DNA of 6,719 nt, taken from positions 1 through 6,719 of the forward strand of contig JAEURL010000139.1 of NCBI GenBank assembly GCA_016789165.1, written 5' to 3'. Source of the DNA: Anaerolineales bacterium (lineage in GTDB: Bacteria > Chloroflexota > Anaerolineae > Anaerolineales > UBA6663). Made by a program: the position numbers and the translations under genes. The notes under the pieces were generated by a model. That model was given only the letters and a program-made list of their open reading frames with translations. It was not told where the DNA came from and searched no databases. Positions 1 to 5,274 of this stretch are shown piece after piece. Each line of letters starts with the position of its first letter. The first letter of the stretch is position 1.

Positions 1-508
1 TGCCCTCACGTCTGTGCCGCTGGCATTTGTGGGCGGCCGGCTGGTTTTGCCCGGTCCGCTCTATAAGCCCCTGGTGGCGCTCATCCTCCTGTACGCGGCC
101 TATCGCCTGTTGGCGGCTAAACCGGAAGCCGCTGCGCCAGCGACAAAACCAATCCCATGGTGGGCGGGGTTGACCGCCGGCGCCGGCATCGGTTTGCTGT
201 CCGGACTGACCGGAGTCGGCGGCGGGATATTTCTGAGCCCGCTGCTGCTGTTCATGCGCTGGGCCGAGCCCCGGTCCGCCTCGGGCGTCGCCGCCGCTTT
301 TATTCTGGTCAACTCGATCGCCGGCCTCCTGGGTCAGTTGGCCAGCCTGGCGGCGCTGCCGAGCGCCAGCCTGCTGTGGGCTATCGCGGCGGTCGCCGGC
401 GGGTGGATCGGCGCTGAATTTGGCAGCCGGCGGTTGCACAACCCCTGGATCCCGCGCGTGCTGGCGGTGGTGCTGGTGATCGCCGGGTTGAAAATGGCCT
501 TCACTTAA
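1..508 (+). CDS. TauE/SafE (TSUP) family permease, 3' part only
   Basis: Integral membrane transporter of the TauE/SafE (TSUP) family, whose members move sulfite, sulfoacetate, thiosulfate or other small organic or sulfur anions across the inner membrane. The reading frame is open from base 2, so the gene starts before the window; 168 residues are visible of a family usually near 250. The visible part begins at the end of the first repeat (ending PLAFVGGRL, then a helix around PLVALILLYAAYRLL). After a short cytoplasmic linker with KP and PW, the second repeat begins with the family hallmark GLLSGLTGVGGGIFLSPLLL. Three more hydrophobic helices follow, to the TAA stop. A GTG at 14 could be read as a start but falls inside a helix repeat, so it is not used. 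It converges on the minus-strand thioredoxin genes. Substrate unknown; family call strong. Confidence 0.88.
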   Translation, partial: ALTSVPLAFVGGRLVLPGPLYKPLVALILLYAAYRLLAAKPEAAAPATKPIPWWAGLTAGAGIGLLSGLTGVGGGIFLSPLLLFMRWAEPRSASGVAAAFILVNSIAGLLGQLASLAALPSASLLWAIAAVAGGWIGAEFGSRRLHNPWIPRVLAVVLVIAGLKMAFT

Positions 509-509
509 G

Positions 510-536
510 CGCCGGCCGGCCCGCCGCGCGCCGGCG
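510..536. repeat. GC-only inverted repeat between convergent genes
   Basis: CGCCGGC (510-516) and GCCGGCG (530-536) form a 7-bp perfect stem around a 13-base loop, directly after the TAA of the TSUP gene and before the end of the convergent thioredoxin gene. The placement fits a transcription end for either strand. No T-tract follows on either side, so it is not a canonical intrinsic terminator and may simply reflect GC-rich composition. Confidence 0.3.
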
Positions 537-595
537 GTCAGCTCGCTCCGCCCGAGGGGTCACGCCGCGCCCCCACCTTCGGCGCCCGCGTGGCC

Positions 596-862
596 TCAGG
601 CCGGCGTGAGCGCCTCCGTCAACCAGCCCTCGATTTCAGCCGCGCGTGGCACGCGGCCGGCGCAGACGACGCGTTCGTTGACGATCAGGGCCGGCGTGAA
701 CAGCAGGTTGTAGGCCTGGAGCGCCAGCGGATCGCGCACGTGCTCCAGGCGCGCCTCCAGGCCGGGCTGCCCGCGCCGGAGGTTCTCCAGGGCCGCCGTC
801 GCCGCGCGTTCCAGCGCGAAGCAGCGCGGGCAGCCCGGCCCCAACACCTTGACGTGCAGCAT
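596..862 (-). CDS. Thioredoxin-fold mini-protein (second of tandem pair), CPRC active site
   Basis: Small soluble thioredoxin-like protein of the 'redox-active disulfide protein 2' type (the MTH895/TM0996 group), 88 residues, cytoplasmic with no signal peptide. The N-terminal strand HVKVLG leads to the CPRC redox motif at residues 11-14; the cis-proline loop is FTPAL (Pro58). A third cysteine lies at residue 67 in VVCAGRVP. The C-terminal helix includes EIEGWLTEAL. Compared with its upstream paralogue it has a 5-residue longer middle part and a more arginine-rich sequence. Start: ATG at 862, with GAGG six bases upstream, overlapping the stop of the preceding gene; only 8 bases separate the two, so they are surely co-transcribed. 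Likely a dithiol reductant or thiol carrier for the permease system encoded upstream; its exact substrate is not visible. Confidence 0.87.
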   Translation of the reverse strand: MLHVKVLGPGCPRCFALERAATAALENLRRGQPGLEARLEHVRDPLALQAYNLLFTPALIVNERVVCAGRVPRAAEIEGWLTEALTPA

Positions 863-870
863 GCCCGGCC

Positions 871-1122
871 TCAGGCCGTGGCCAGCGCGTTCGTCAGCCA
901 GGTGGTCACCTCGACCGGGGTGGGGATGCGGCCGGAGCAGACCACTTGCTCATTGATCACCAGGCCCGGCGTCGAAAGGATCGGATAAGCCGTGATCTGC
1001 GCGTAGTCCGTGACCTTGATGATCTCGGCCTCGATCGCCAGGCCGGCGACGGCTTGCCGGGCGACAGCTTCCACTTTCTTGCAGTTGGCGCAGCCGGAGC
1101 CGAGGACTTTGATGGTCAACAT
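871..1122 (-). CDS. Thioredoxin-fold mini-protein (first of tandem pair), CANC active site
   Basis: 83-residue cytoplasmic thioredoxin-like protein of the 'redox-active disulfide protein 2' type. Strand LTIKVLG is followed by the CANC redox motif (residues 11-14), then KKVEAVARQAV helix, the cis-proline loop LSTPGLVIN (Pro52), a third cysteine at residue 62 in VVCSGRIP, and helix EVTTWLTNAL. The length is normal for the family. Start: ATG at 1122, preceded by AAGGAG with an 8-base spacer, the best ribosome-binding site in this operon. It lies 22 bases after the permease stop and 8 bases before the second thioredoxin. Family members next to ArsR plus a COG0701 permease are a recurrent arrangement; the proposed role is to reduce or hand over a thiol-reactive substrate such as a trivalent arsenical. 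That role is inference. Confidence 0.92.
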   Translation of the reverse strand: MLTIKVLGSGCANCKKVEAVARQAVAGLAIEAEIIKVTDYAQITAYPILSTPGLVINEQVVCSGRIPTPVEVTTWLTNALATA

Positions 1123-1144
1123 GTAGGTTCTCCTTGAGGTGAAA

Positions 1145-2608
1145 TCAGTCGGTTGACGTGGAGTGCGCCAGAGCGTGGCGCGCGTTCCGCCGGTTGAGCA
1201 GGTACAGGGCCAGGCCCAGCGCGCCCAGCACGGCGACGATGTAGCCGCCCAGCCGCCAAGCGCTGGCGCCGTCCACCCAGGCGCCGTAAATCAGGCCGGC
1301 CAGCGCGCTGAAGGCGGCCACCCAGCCCACGTAGACCCAGGCTTTTAGCCGGCCGATGATGGTGGCGATGATCAAGATGCTCTGCAGGCTGAGCTCGGGG
1401 TCGGCCATCAGGTAGGCCAGCAGCGGGCCGCGATGCATGCCCAGGCTCAGGAACATGTTGGCGATGGGCACCTCCACCAGCGTGGGGAAGTACATGAAGA
1501 CGCCGAAGAGCACGCCGGCCAGGTTGCCCAGCAGGGTGTTGGCGCCGGCCAGGGTCTCGATCCACTCCGGACGGATGAGGGCGCGCAGGACGCCGACGAC
1601 GAAGACGCCGACGACGAGCAGGGGGAAGATCTGCTTGACGAAGCGCCAGGACTCCCACAGCCATTCCTGGCGCGCGTGGGGCTCGATCTGGCGCGCGATC
1701 CCGACCAGGGCCAGCAGGCCCAGCGCGACGGCGAAGAAACGGCCGGTGAAGGCCAGGGTCACGCCCTCGGCCTGCGGCTTCACCCCCACGGCGGCCACCA
1801 GCAGGGTCAGGGCGGTCAGGGCCAGCGCCGCGAGCGTCCAGTGGTTCAGGCCCTCCAGCACGTTCTCCATCCCGCGCCAGGCGGTGACGCCGATCAGGGC
1901 CAGCAGGCCGATGAGCAGCGCGCCTTGGGCCGTGATGCCCTCCTCACCCTTGCTCGGATCAAAGGGCGCCAGGTTGAACAGGAACGCCTGAAAACCATCG
2001 ACGCCCGGCACCGGCACCGTGACCTGGGCGTAGGTGTTCGTCAGCACTTCCACCTTGAGCGTGCCCGCGATCAGCAGCGCCACCAGCACCAGCAGGAAGG
2101 CCAGGGCCGGCCGGCTCATGGCGCCGCGGCCCGCGAACAGGGCGTCGGTGGCCTGGTCGTGCGCGGCGTCGGCGCGGCTGAAGATCAGGGCCATGATCAG
2201 GCCGATGCCGATGCCGAAGGCCAGGGACAACACCAGCCGCGCGGCGGCCAGGTCCGGGCCGATGACGACGCCGGTGTAGGCCAGGGCCAGCAGGTTGCCG
2301 GCCGGGGCGAAGAACAGGAACGTGATGGCCGGCCCCAGCCCGGCGCCTTTCTTGTAGATGCCGGCGAAGAGCGGGACGATGGTGCACGAGCACACCGCCA
2401 GCACCGAGCCGGCCAAGGCGGCCGCTGGATAGGAGATGAACTTGGGGGTATTGCGGCCCAGGAAGCGGGTGACCGTCTCCTTGGGGATCAGGGCCGTCAT
2501 GGCCCCGGCGATGTAGAAGGCCGGCACCAGGCAGAGCAGGACATGGGCGGCCAGGTAGGCGCCCAGGTTGCCGAGGCCGCTCTGCAGGAGGGACGTGACG
2601 AATTCCAT
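1145..2608 (-). CDS. COG0701/ArsP-type permease (metalloid or organoarsenical efflux candidate)
   Basis: Polytopic inner-membrane permease of the COG0701 family (Pfam ArsP_1, formerly DUF318; YraQ relatives), 487 residues, longer than the usual 300-400 because of a large middle section. The family's inverted repeat is clear. The first half has the hallmark CSCTIVPLFAGIYKKGAG at residues 73-90, followed by a helix ending PAGNLLALA. The second half has FMYFPTLVEVPIANMFLSLG (371-390), then GPLLAYLMADPELSLQS and a long helix. The CSC pair is the conserved thiol site proposed to bind trivalent arsenicals in ArsP-like proteins. The ATG at 2608 is chosen because GGAG stands ten bases upstream; a GTG at 2638 would give ten extra basic residues and lacks a ribosome-binding site. 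It follows arsR by 82 bases and precedes the two thioredoxins. Substrate is inferred from the neighbours. Confidence 0.92.
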   Translation of the reverse strand: MEFVTSLLQSGLGNLGAYLAAHVLLCLVPAFYIAGAMTALIPKETVTRFLGRNTPKFISYPAAALAGSVLAVCSCTIVPLFAGIYKKGAGLGPAITFLFFAPAGNLLALAYTGVVIGPDLAAARLVLSLAFGIGIGLIMALIFSRADAAHDQATDALFAGRGAMSRPALAFLLVLVALLIAGTLKVEVLTNTYAQVTVPVPGVDGFQAFLFNLAPFDPSKGEEGITAQGALLIGLLALIGVTAWRGMENVLEGLNHWTLAALALTALTLLVAAVGVKPQAEGVTLAFTGRFFAVALGLLALVGIARQIEPHARQEWLWESWRFVKQIFPLLVVGVFVVGVLRALIRPEWIETLAGANTLLGNLAGVLFGVFMYFPTLVEVPIANMFLSLGMHRGPLLAYLMADPELSLQSILIIATIIGRLKAWVYVGWVAAFSALAGLIYGAWVDGASAWRLGGYIVAVLGALGLALYLLNRRNARHALAHSTSTD

Positions 2609-2690
2609 CGCGATAAGTCTCCGGAGTCGCCCGGCCACGGGCGACGGTAGTTATTCAAGTTTCCGAATGCTGCCCGGCAAAAAAAGAGAG
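2609..2690 (-). promoter_or_regulatory. arsR-permease intergenic leader with ribosome-binding site
   Basis: Read on the minus strand, this gap contains a run of seven T just after the arsR stop, a weak -35-like TTGCCG, the operator-like repeat (2652-2669), and the GGAG that fixes the permease start at 2608. The T-run has no convincing hairpin in front of it, so I do not call it a terminator. A separate permease promoter here is plausible, but the -10 element is not convincing. Confidence 0.35.
2652..2669 (-). promoter_or_regulatory. Putative ArsR operator upstream of permease
   Basis: Read on the minus strand this is CATTCGGAAACTTGAATA, with inverted half-sites ATTC and GAAT eight bases apart. 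Fifteen of its 18 bases match the site at the arsR start (3041-3058). ATTCRR...YYGAAT pseudo-palindromes are typical of ArsR/SmtB operators. Position 44 bases before the permease ATG fits direct repression of the transporter and thioredoxin genes. No promoter elements around it are strong enough to fix a transcription start. Confidence 0.6.
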
Positions 2691-3041
2691 TCAGGCGGGC
2701 ATCGGTTCAGCCACCGGCTGGCACTTCGGGCACGGGCACTCGGCCGGGCGGGCCGTCGGCACGGCGGCTGGCTCGCCGACGGGGTTGGCCGCGTCGATCA
2801 CGCGGAAGATCGCCGGCTCGGCGACGCGGTAGAAGACGTTGGGGCCCTCGCGCCGATCCTGCACCAGGCCGGCCTCGCGCAGGCCCATCAGGTGCTGTGA
2901 GATGTAGGCTTGGCGGTAGCCCAACACGGCCTCCAGATGGCAAACGCATTGCTCGCCTTCGCGCAGGATGTTCAGGATAGCCAGCCGGGCTGGATGTCCC
3001 AAGAGCTTGAAGAGTTGAGCAGGCGAATTCCAAAGGCCCAT
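2691..3041 (-). CDS. arsR: ArsR/SmtB-family metalloregulatory repressor
   Basis: 116-residue cytoplasmic winged-helix repressor that binds its operator when metal-free and releases it on binding As(III), Sb(III) or a thiophilic metal. The family opening LFKLLGHPARLAILNIL is at residues 10-26. The metal-binding box EQCVCHLE (Cys32, Cys34) matches the classical ELCVCDL of ArsR and CadC. The recognition helix is RQAYISQHLMGLREAGLV (43-60), and the wing REGPNVFYRV follows. An unusual Pro/Ala-rich tail carries three more cysteines, CPCPKC at 102-107, which may complete a metal site. Start: ATG at 3041 gives a normal N-terminus; a TTG at 3047 is possible and adds two residues. Neither has a Shine-Dalgarno sequence, and the operator abuts the start, so the message may be leaderless or nearly so. 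Inducer is not determinable from sequence. Confidence 0.92.
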   Translation of the reverse strand: MGLWNSPAQLFKLLGHPARLAILNILREGEQCVCHLEAVLGYRQAYISQHLMGLREAGLVQDRREGPNVFYRVAEPAIFRVIDAANPVGEPAAVPTARPAECPCPKCQPVAEPMPA

Positions 3042-3058
3042 ATTCAAATACCCGAATG
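3041..3058 (-). promoter_or_regulatory. Putative ArsR operator at the arsR start
   Basis: Minus-strand sequence CATTCGGGTATTTGAATA, a partner of the site at 2652-2669 (15 of 18 identical). Half-sites ATTC and GAAT flank a central TA. It touches the ATG of arsR, the place where an autorepressor would block transcription start or early elongation. Confidence 0.55.
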
Positions 3059-3248
3059 TGACATTAGCGGCGGATCGGGGCGGGCGTCCCTGCCGGATGT
3101 CACTGAGTCACAATGACGTTCCGCTTGACCAAAATCGATCCAATTTCGCCAAGCGGCCCTCGCTCGGGGTGATGTTCAGCACTTGAGGGCGGGGCTGGCC
3201 GCGGGGCAGGAGGGGCGGACTATCCCGGCCGGCCCGCGTTCAGACCGT
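3059..3248 (-). promoter_or_regulatory. Intergenic region upstream of arsR
   Basis: About 190 bases without a credible gene, between the end of the DMT exporter and arsR. It holds GTGACAT (3058-3064) and its inverse ATGTCAC (3097-3103), another GTCAC at 3107-3111, and an AT-richer inverted repeat (3121-3156). The arsR promoter must lie here or overlap the operator; a minus-strand TAATGT just before the operator could be a -10 box, but no matching -35 is visible. No terminator for the exporter is evident. Confidence 0.4.
3121..3156. repeat. Imperfect inverted repeat in AT-richer patch
   Basis: CCGCTTG (3121-3127) pairs with CAAGCGG (3150-3156). Inside, after small unpaired stretches, AAAT pairs with ATTT around a CGATCCA loop. 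It stands out because its interior is much richer in A and T than the surroundings. It could be a regulator site or an RNA hairpin between the exporter end and arsR. No T-tract follows. Confidence 0.35.
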
Positions 3249-4166
3249 TCAGCTTGGCGTAGCCGGGGCTGGCTCGGCCGGCCGCACCACGATGCCCAGC
3301 ACCGCGGCCAGGATCAGGCCGGCGCCCAGCCATTGCAGTGACGCCAACCGTTCCCCGAGAAAGAGATAGCCGCCGGCCACGCCGAAGACCGGCGTCAGGT
3401 TGAGCATGGCGCCGGCCAGGCTGGCGCGCACCCGGCGGAGCCCATGCAGATAGAACCAGAACGCCAGGGCGTAGTAGAGCAGGCCGGCCAGCCCGCTCCC
3501 GATCCAGGCCGGCCAATCGGCGGGGAAGGCGGTCACGGTGCCGGCCAGGGTGCATTCGAAGGGCCAGAGGGCCGCGGCCCAGATCAGCGCCGCCGACTGC
3601 TGGACCGCCAGGCTGAAGAGCGTGTCGGTCTCGGCGTTCAGCCGGCGGGCCAGGACCGTGTACAGGGCGCAGCAGAGCACGCCGGCCAGGATCAGCACCG
3701 TGCTCTGCCATTCGGCCGCCAGCGCGCTGCCCCCCAGGAGCCCGCTCACCAGGAGCACACCCAGGACCGCCACGCCCGAGAGGGCGGTGAGCCGCCCGGA
3801 GAGTCGTTCCCGCAGCCCAAGCCACGCCAGGCCCAGGATCAAAATCGGTTCGGTGGCCCACAACAGGGTGGAGAGGCTGGCGGTGGCGGCCGCCAGCCCG
3901 AGCAGACTGAAGGTGTACGACAGGCCGGGGTTGAGCCAGCCGAGCAAGCCTTGCTGGATCATTTCCCGGCGGGTGAGCCGGCGCCGGCCACGGATCAGCA
4001 GCAGGCCCCACAGGCCGGCGACGCTGACGGTCAGTTGCAGGGCGAGCAGGGTCAGCGGTGAGACGGAAGCGAGCAAGCTTTTGGTTATGACGGTCGCGCT
4101 GCCCCAGCAGGCGCAGGCTGCGGCCAGGGCCAGGATCGGCCGGGTGTCAATGGTTAGGCGCTTCAT
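3249..4166 (-). CDS. EamA/DMT-superfamily exporter (RhaT/YdcZ-like, ten helices)
   Basis: Inner-membrane drug/metabolite transporter with two EamA domains, 305 residues, the standard length. The first domain starts ILALAAACACWGSATVITKSLL (residues 11-32) and ends with the conserved ATEPILILGLAWLGLRERLS (104-123). The second runs from about 152 to 295 and ends with the equivalent LTPVFGVAGGYLFLGERL (257-274). The two copies show the duplicated five-helix design of the family. The short tail is Pro/Ala-rich. Start: ATG at 4166, with GGGGAG seven bases upstream; the reading frame stays open to 4247, but the upstream ATGs have no comparable site and would add a basic non-membrane leader. It stands alone, 200 bases before arsR and 206 bases after the next gene. 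DMT exporters handle amino acids, metabolites or drugs; the substrate here is not predictable. Confidence 0.92.
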   Translation of the reverse strand: MKRLTIDTRPILALAAACACWGSATVITKSLLASVSPLTLLALQLTVSVAGLWGLLLIRGRRRLTRREMIQQGLLGWLNPGLSYTFSLLGLAAATASLSTLLWATEPILILGLAWLGLRERLSGRLTALSGVAVLGVLLVSGLLGGSALAAEWQSTVLILAGVLCCALYTVLARRLNAETDTLFSLAVQQSAALIWAAALWPFECTLAGTVTAFPADWPAWIGSGLAGLLYYALAFWFYLHGLRRVRASLAGAMLNLTPVFGVAGGYLFLGERLASLQWLGAGLILAAVLGIVVRPAEPAPATPS

Positions 4167-4372
4167 GCGGACGCTCCCCAACAGAGCCATGGGCGGATGA
4201 AATTCGCAGCGACAGCGACGGCGGCCGCCTTGGGCAGTCTTCGTCATCGCAGCTATCCGAACCTGGCAGGTGGAGCGGCCGGCAAAACATGGTGGGGGCC
4301 TGATCGTCGGAACAAAGCTTTCCGCACGCCGATGGCTGGGTTAAGCGCCAGCGAGCGCCGGGGCGCTCGGCG
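4167..4372 (-). other. Intergenic region upstream of the DMT exporter
   Basis: About 200 bases between the small-gene cluster and the exporter. It contains the exporter's GGGGAG ribosome-binding site just before 4166 and the hairpin at 4352-4369. A 97-codon minus-strand frame runs through here, but its Arg/Pro/Ser-rich composition and overlap with the exporter start argue against it being a gene. No strong promoter could be read. Confidence 0.4.
4352..4369 (-). terminator. Candidate hairpin terminator after the 197-residue membrane protein gene
   Basis: CGAGCGC (4352-4358) and GCGCTCG (4363-4369) form a perfect 7-bp stem with a four-base loop, only three bases past the TGA at 4373. Position favours a transcription end for the minus-strand cluster. 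No U-run follows (the next minus-strand bases are CTGGCGCTTAA), so it is at best a non-canonical terminator or an mRNA 3'-end stabiliser. Confidence 0.35.
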
Positions 4373-4966
4373 TCAGCCGATTTTAGCGCTGTTCTGGCCC
4401 GCGGGCTGCGCAGCGGGGAGGGTTGATGACCGCAGGCCATGCCTCAGGCTGGCCCCGAGGACCAGGCCGTACACCAGATGCATGGCAAAGGCAACGCCGA
4501 ACCATGGCACAGCCTCAGCCGGCGTCATCTTCAAAACGACAGCCGCCGCCGCCAGCAGCGGCTGGCTGACGACCTCGACGAAGAGAACGCCGAGCCCCAG
4601 GCCCTTGGCCGTAGAGTCCAGGCGCAGCCCGGCGATGCCGGTCACGGCCGCCCCCAGCGCGGCGCCCAGGACGGGGCCGATCACATAGTGCAACAGCGCA
4701 CCGAGCGGAGCGCCGCCGGCCACGGTCTGGCCCAGCCAGGCGAGGAAACCCGCTGCGGCGTCGCCGCAGACCGAGAAGGACAGGCTCGGCGGCAAGCCGG
4801 CCGCCAGGAATAGCCCGGTCCCGAAGAGGTCCATCAGCATTGTGCCGGCCAGGCCTCCGATTGACCCCCACACCAAGCCCCGGCGGAGGGATGGGTTGTC
4901 CAGCCGATGCCCCAAGTCTTGCGGGGTCACGCCCAGCTGTTCTGAATGGAGTGGCTTCGCTTTCAT
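4373..4966 (-). CDS. Hypothetical four-helix membrane protein
   Basis: 197-residue predicted inner-membrane protein that I cannot assign to a characterised family with confidence. A hydrophilic N-terminus (1-29) leads to a first helix beginning GLVWGSIGGLAGTMLMDLFGTGLFL (30-54). Three more hydrophobic segments follow at about 86-113, 121-146 and 155-174. The tail is Ser/Ala/Pro-rich and polar. Glycine-rich helices with the opening 'G..AG..M.D' resemble uncharacterised YagU/DUF1440 or DUF6789-like proteins, but this is a weak impression. Start: ATG at 4966 with AGGA eight bases upstream. A longer frame to 5146 overlaps the 60-residue gene and gives Arg-rich sequence, so it is rejected. It is the last gene of a run of four and is separated from the previous one by a strong inverted repeat. 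Confidence 0.78.
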   Translation of the reverse strand: MKAKPLHSEQLGVTPQDLGHRLDNPSLRRGLVWGSIGGLAGTMLMDLFGTGLFLAAGLPPSLSFSVCGDAAAGFLAWLGQTVAGGAPLGALLHYVIGPVLGAALGAAVTGIAGLRLDSTAKGLGLGVLFVEVVSQPLLAAAAVVLKMTPAEAVPWFGVAFAMHLVYGLVLGASLRHGLRSSTLPAAQPAGQNSAKIG

Positions 4967-5014
4967 TGATGCCGTCCTTCGATTGACTGAGCCGTTTCTG
5001 ATCCAGGCGACGGG

Positions 5015-5043
5015 TCGGCGGGGTGCCCCGGGCACCCCGCCGG
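5015..5043. repeat. 13-bp GC inverted repeat between two small genes
   Basis: CGGCGGGGTGCCC (5016-5028) and GGGCACCCCGCCG (5030-5042) are perfect inverse copies around one central base, extendable by a T-G wobble. As RNA it would fold into a very stable hairpin with a few innermost bases unpaired. It lies about 35 bases past the stop of the 60-residue gene and 50 bases before the start of the 197-residue gene. No T-tract follows on either strand, so it may be an attenuating or mRNA-processing structure, or a palindromic protein site. Confidence 0.55.
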
Positions 5044-5076
5044 CCCAACGGCCCGCGCGGCGCACCACTATCCTGG

Positions 5077-5259
5077 TCAGCGGCGGGCCGCCGCTTCGGC
5101 GTTGCAGATCCGCCGCTCGGCCTGATAGGATTTCCAGCCGGGCCACCAGGTGGCGTGCCAGCGATGCAGGCGGGCGAAGATCGACTGCGGTTGCGCCATG
5201 GCCTGGCGGCGGATGGGGCAGTCCGCGCAGCGGTGCAGCTTCTCAATGTACTTGAACAT
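5077..5259 (-). CDS. 60-residue CxxC / Trp-His-rich small protein
   Basis: Short, basic, probably cytoplasmic protein of unknown function. It starts MFKYIEKLHR, then has a CADCP pair (Cys11, Cys14), IRRQAMAQPQSIFARLH, and a dense aromatic/histidine block RWHATWWPGWKSYQAE at residues 33-48. The tail is Arg/Ala-rich. The CxxC plus His32 and His35 could bind a metal such as zinc or iron, or a redox partner. I recall similar short proteins with the same W-H-WWPGW pattern from other bacteria, which argues for a real gene, but cannot verify it. Start: ATG at 5259 with AGGAG eight bases upstream, the clearest ribosome-binding site in the cluster. It begins 15 bases after the stop of the 118-residue membrane protein, so the two should be co-transcribed. 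Confidence 0.8.
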   Translation of the reverse strand: MFKYIEKLHRCADCPIRRQAMAQPQSIFARLHRWHATWWPGWKSYQAERRICNAEAAARR

Positions 5260-5274
5260 CTCCGGTTCTCCTGT

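Noticed and set aside
590..988. Plus-strand frame of 132 codons
   Set aside because: Antisense across both thioredoxin genes, Arg/Gln/Ala-rich, no recognisable domain and no ribosome-binding site.
2609..2638. GTG start of the permease at 2638
   Set aside because: No Shine-Dalgarno sequence; the ATG at 2608 has GGAG ten bases upstream and gives a normal membrane-protein N-terminus.
1433..2650. Long plus-strand open frame of 405 codons
   Set aside because: It is antisense to the permease gene; its Gln/Gly/His/Arg-rich composition, with no hydrophobic core or motif, is the usual shadow of a GC-rich gene.
2675..2690. T-run after the arsR stop as an intrinsic terminator
   Set aside because: No stable hairpin precedes the T-run on the minus strand, so termination there is not supported.
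4167..4247. Longer exporter frame starting at 4247
   Set aside because: The added residues are basic and cysteine-containing, not membrane-like; ATG 4166 has a strong GGGGAG site at good spacing.
4147..4440. Minus-strand frame of 97 codons between the exporter and the membrane protein
   Set aside because: It overlaps the 5' end of the exporter gene and the 3' end of the membrane protein gene in another frame, and has low-complexity Arg/Pro/Ser composition.
4967..5146. N-terminal extension of the 197-residue membrane protein to 5146
   Set aside because: The extension would overlap the CxxC gene and run through the large inverted repeat; it is Arg/Gly-rich and lacks a ribosome-binding site, whereas ATG 4966 has one.
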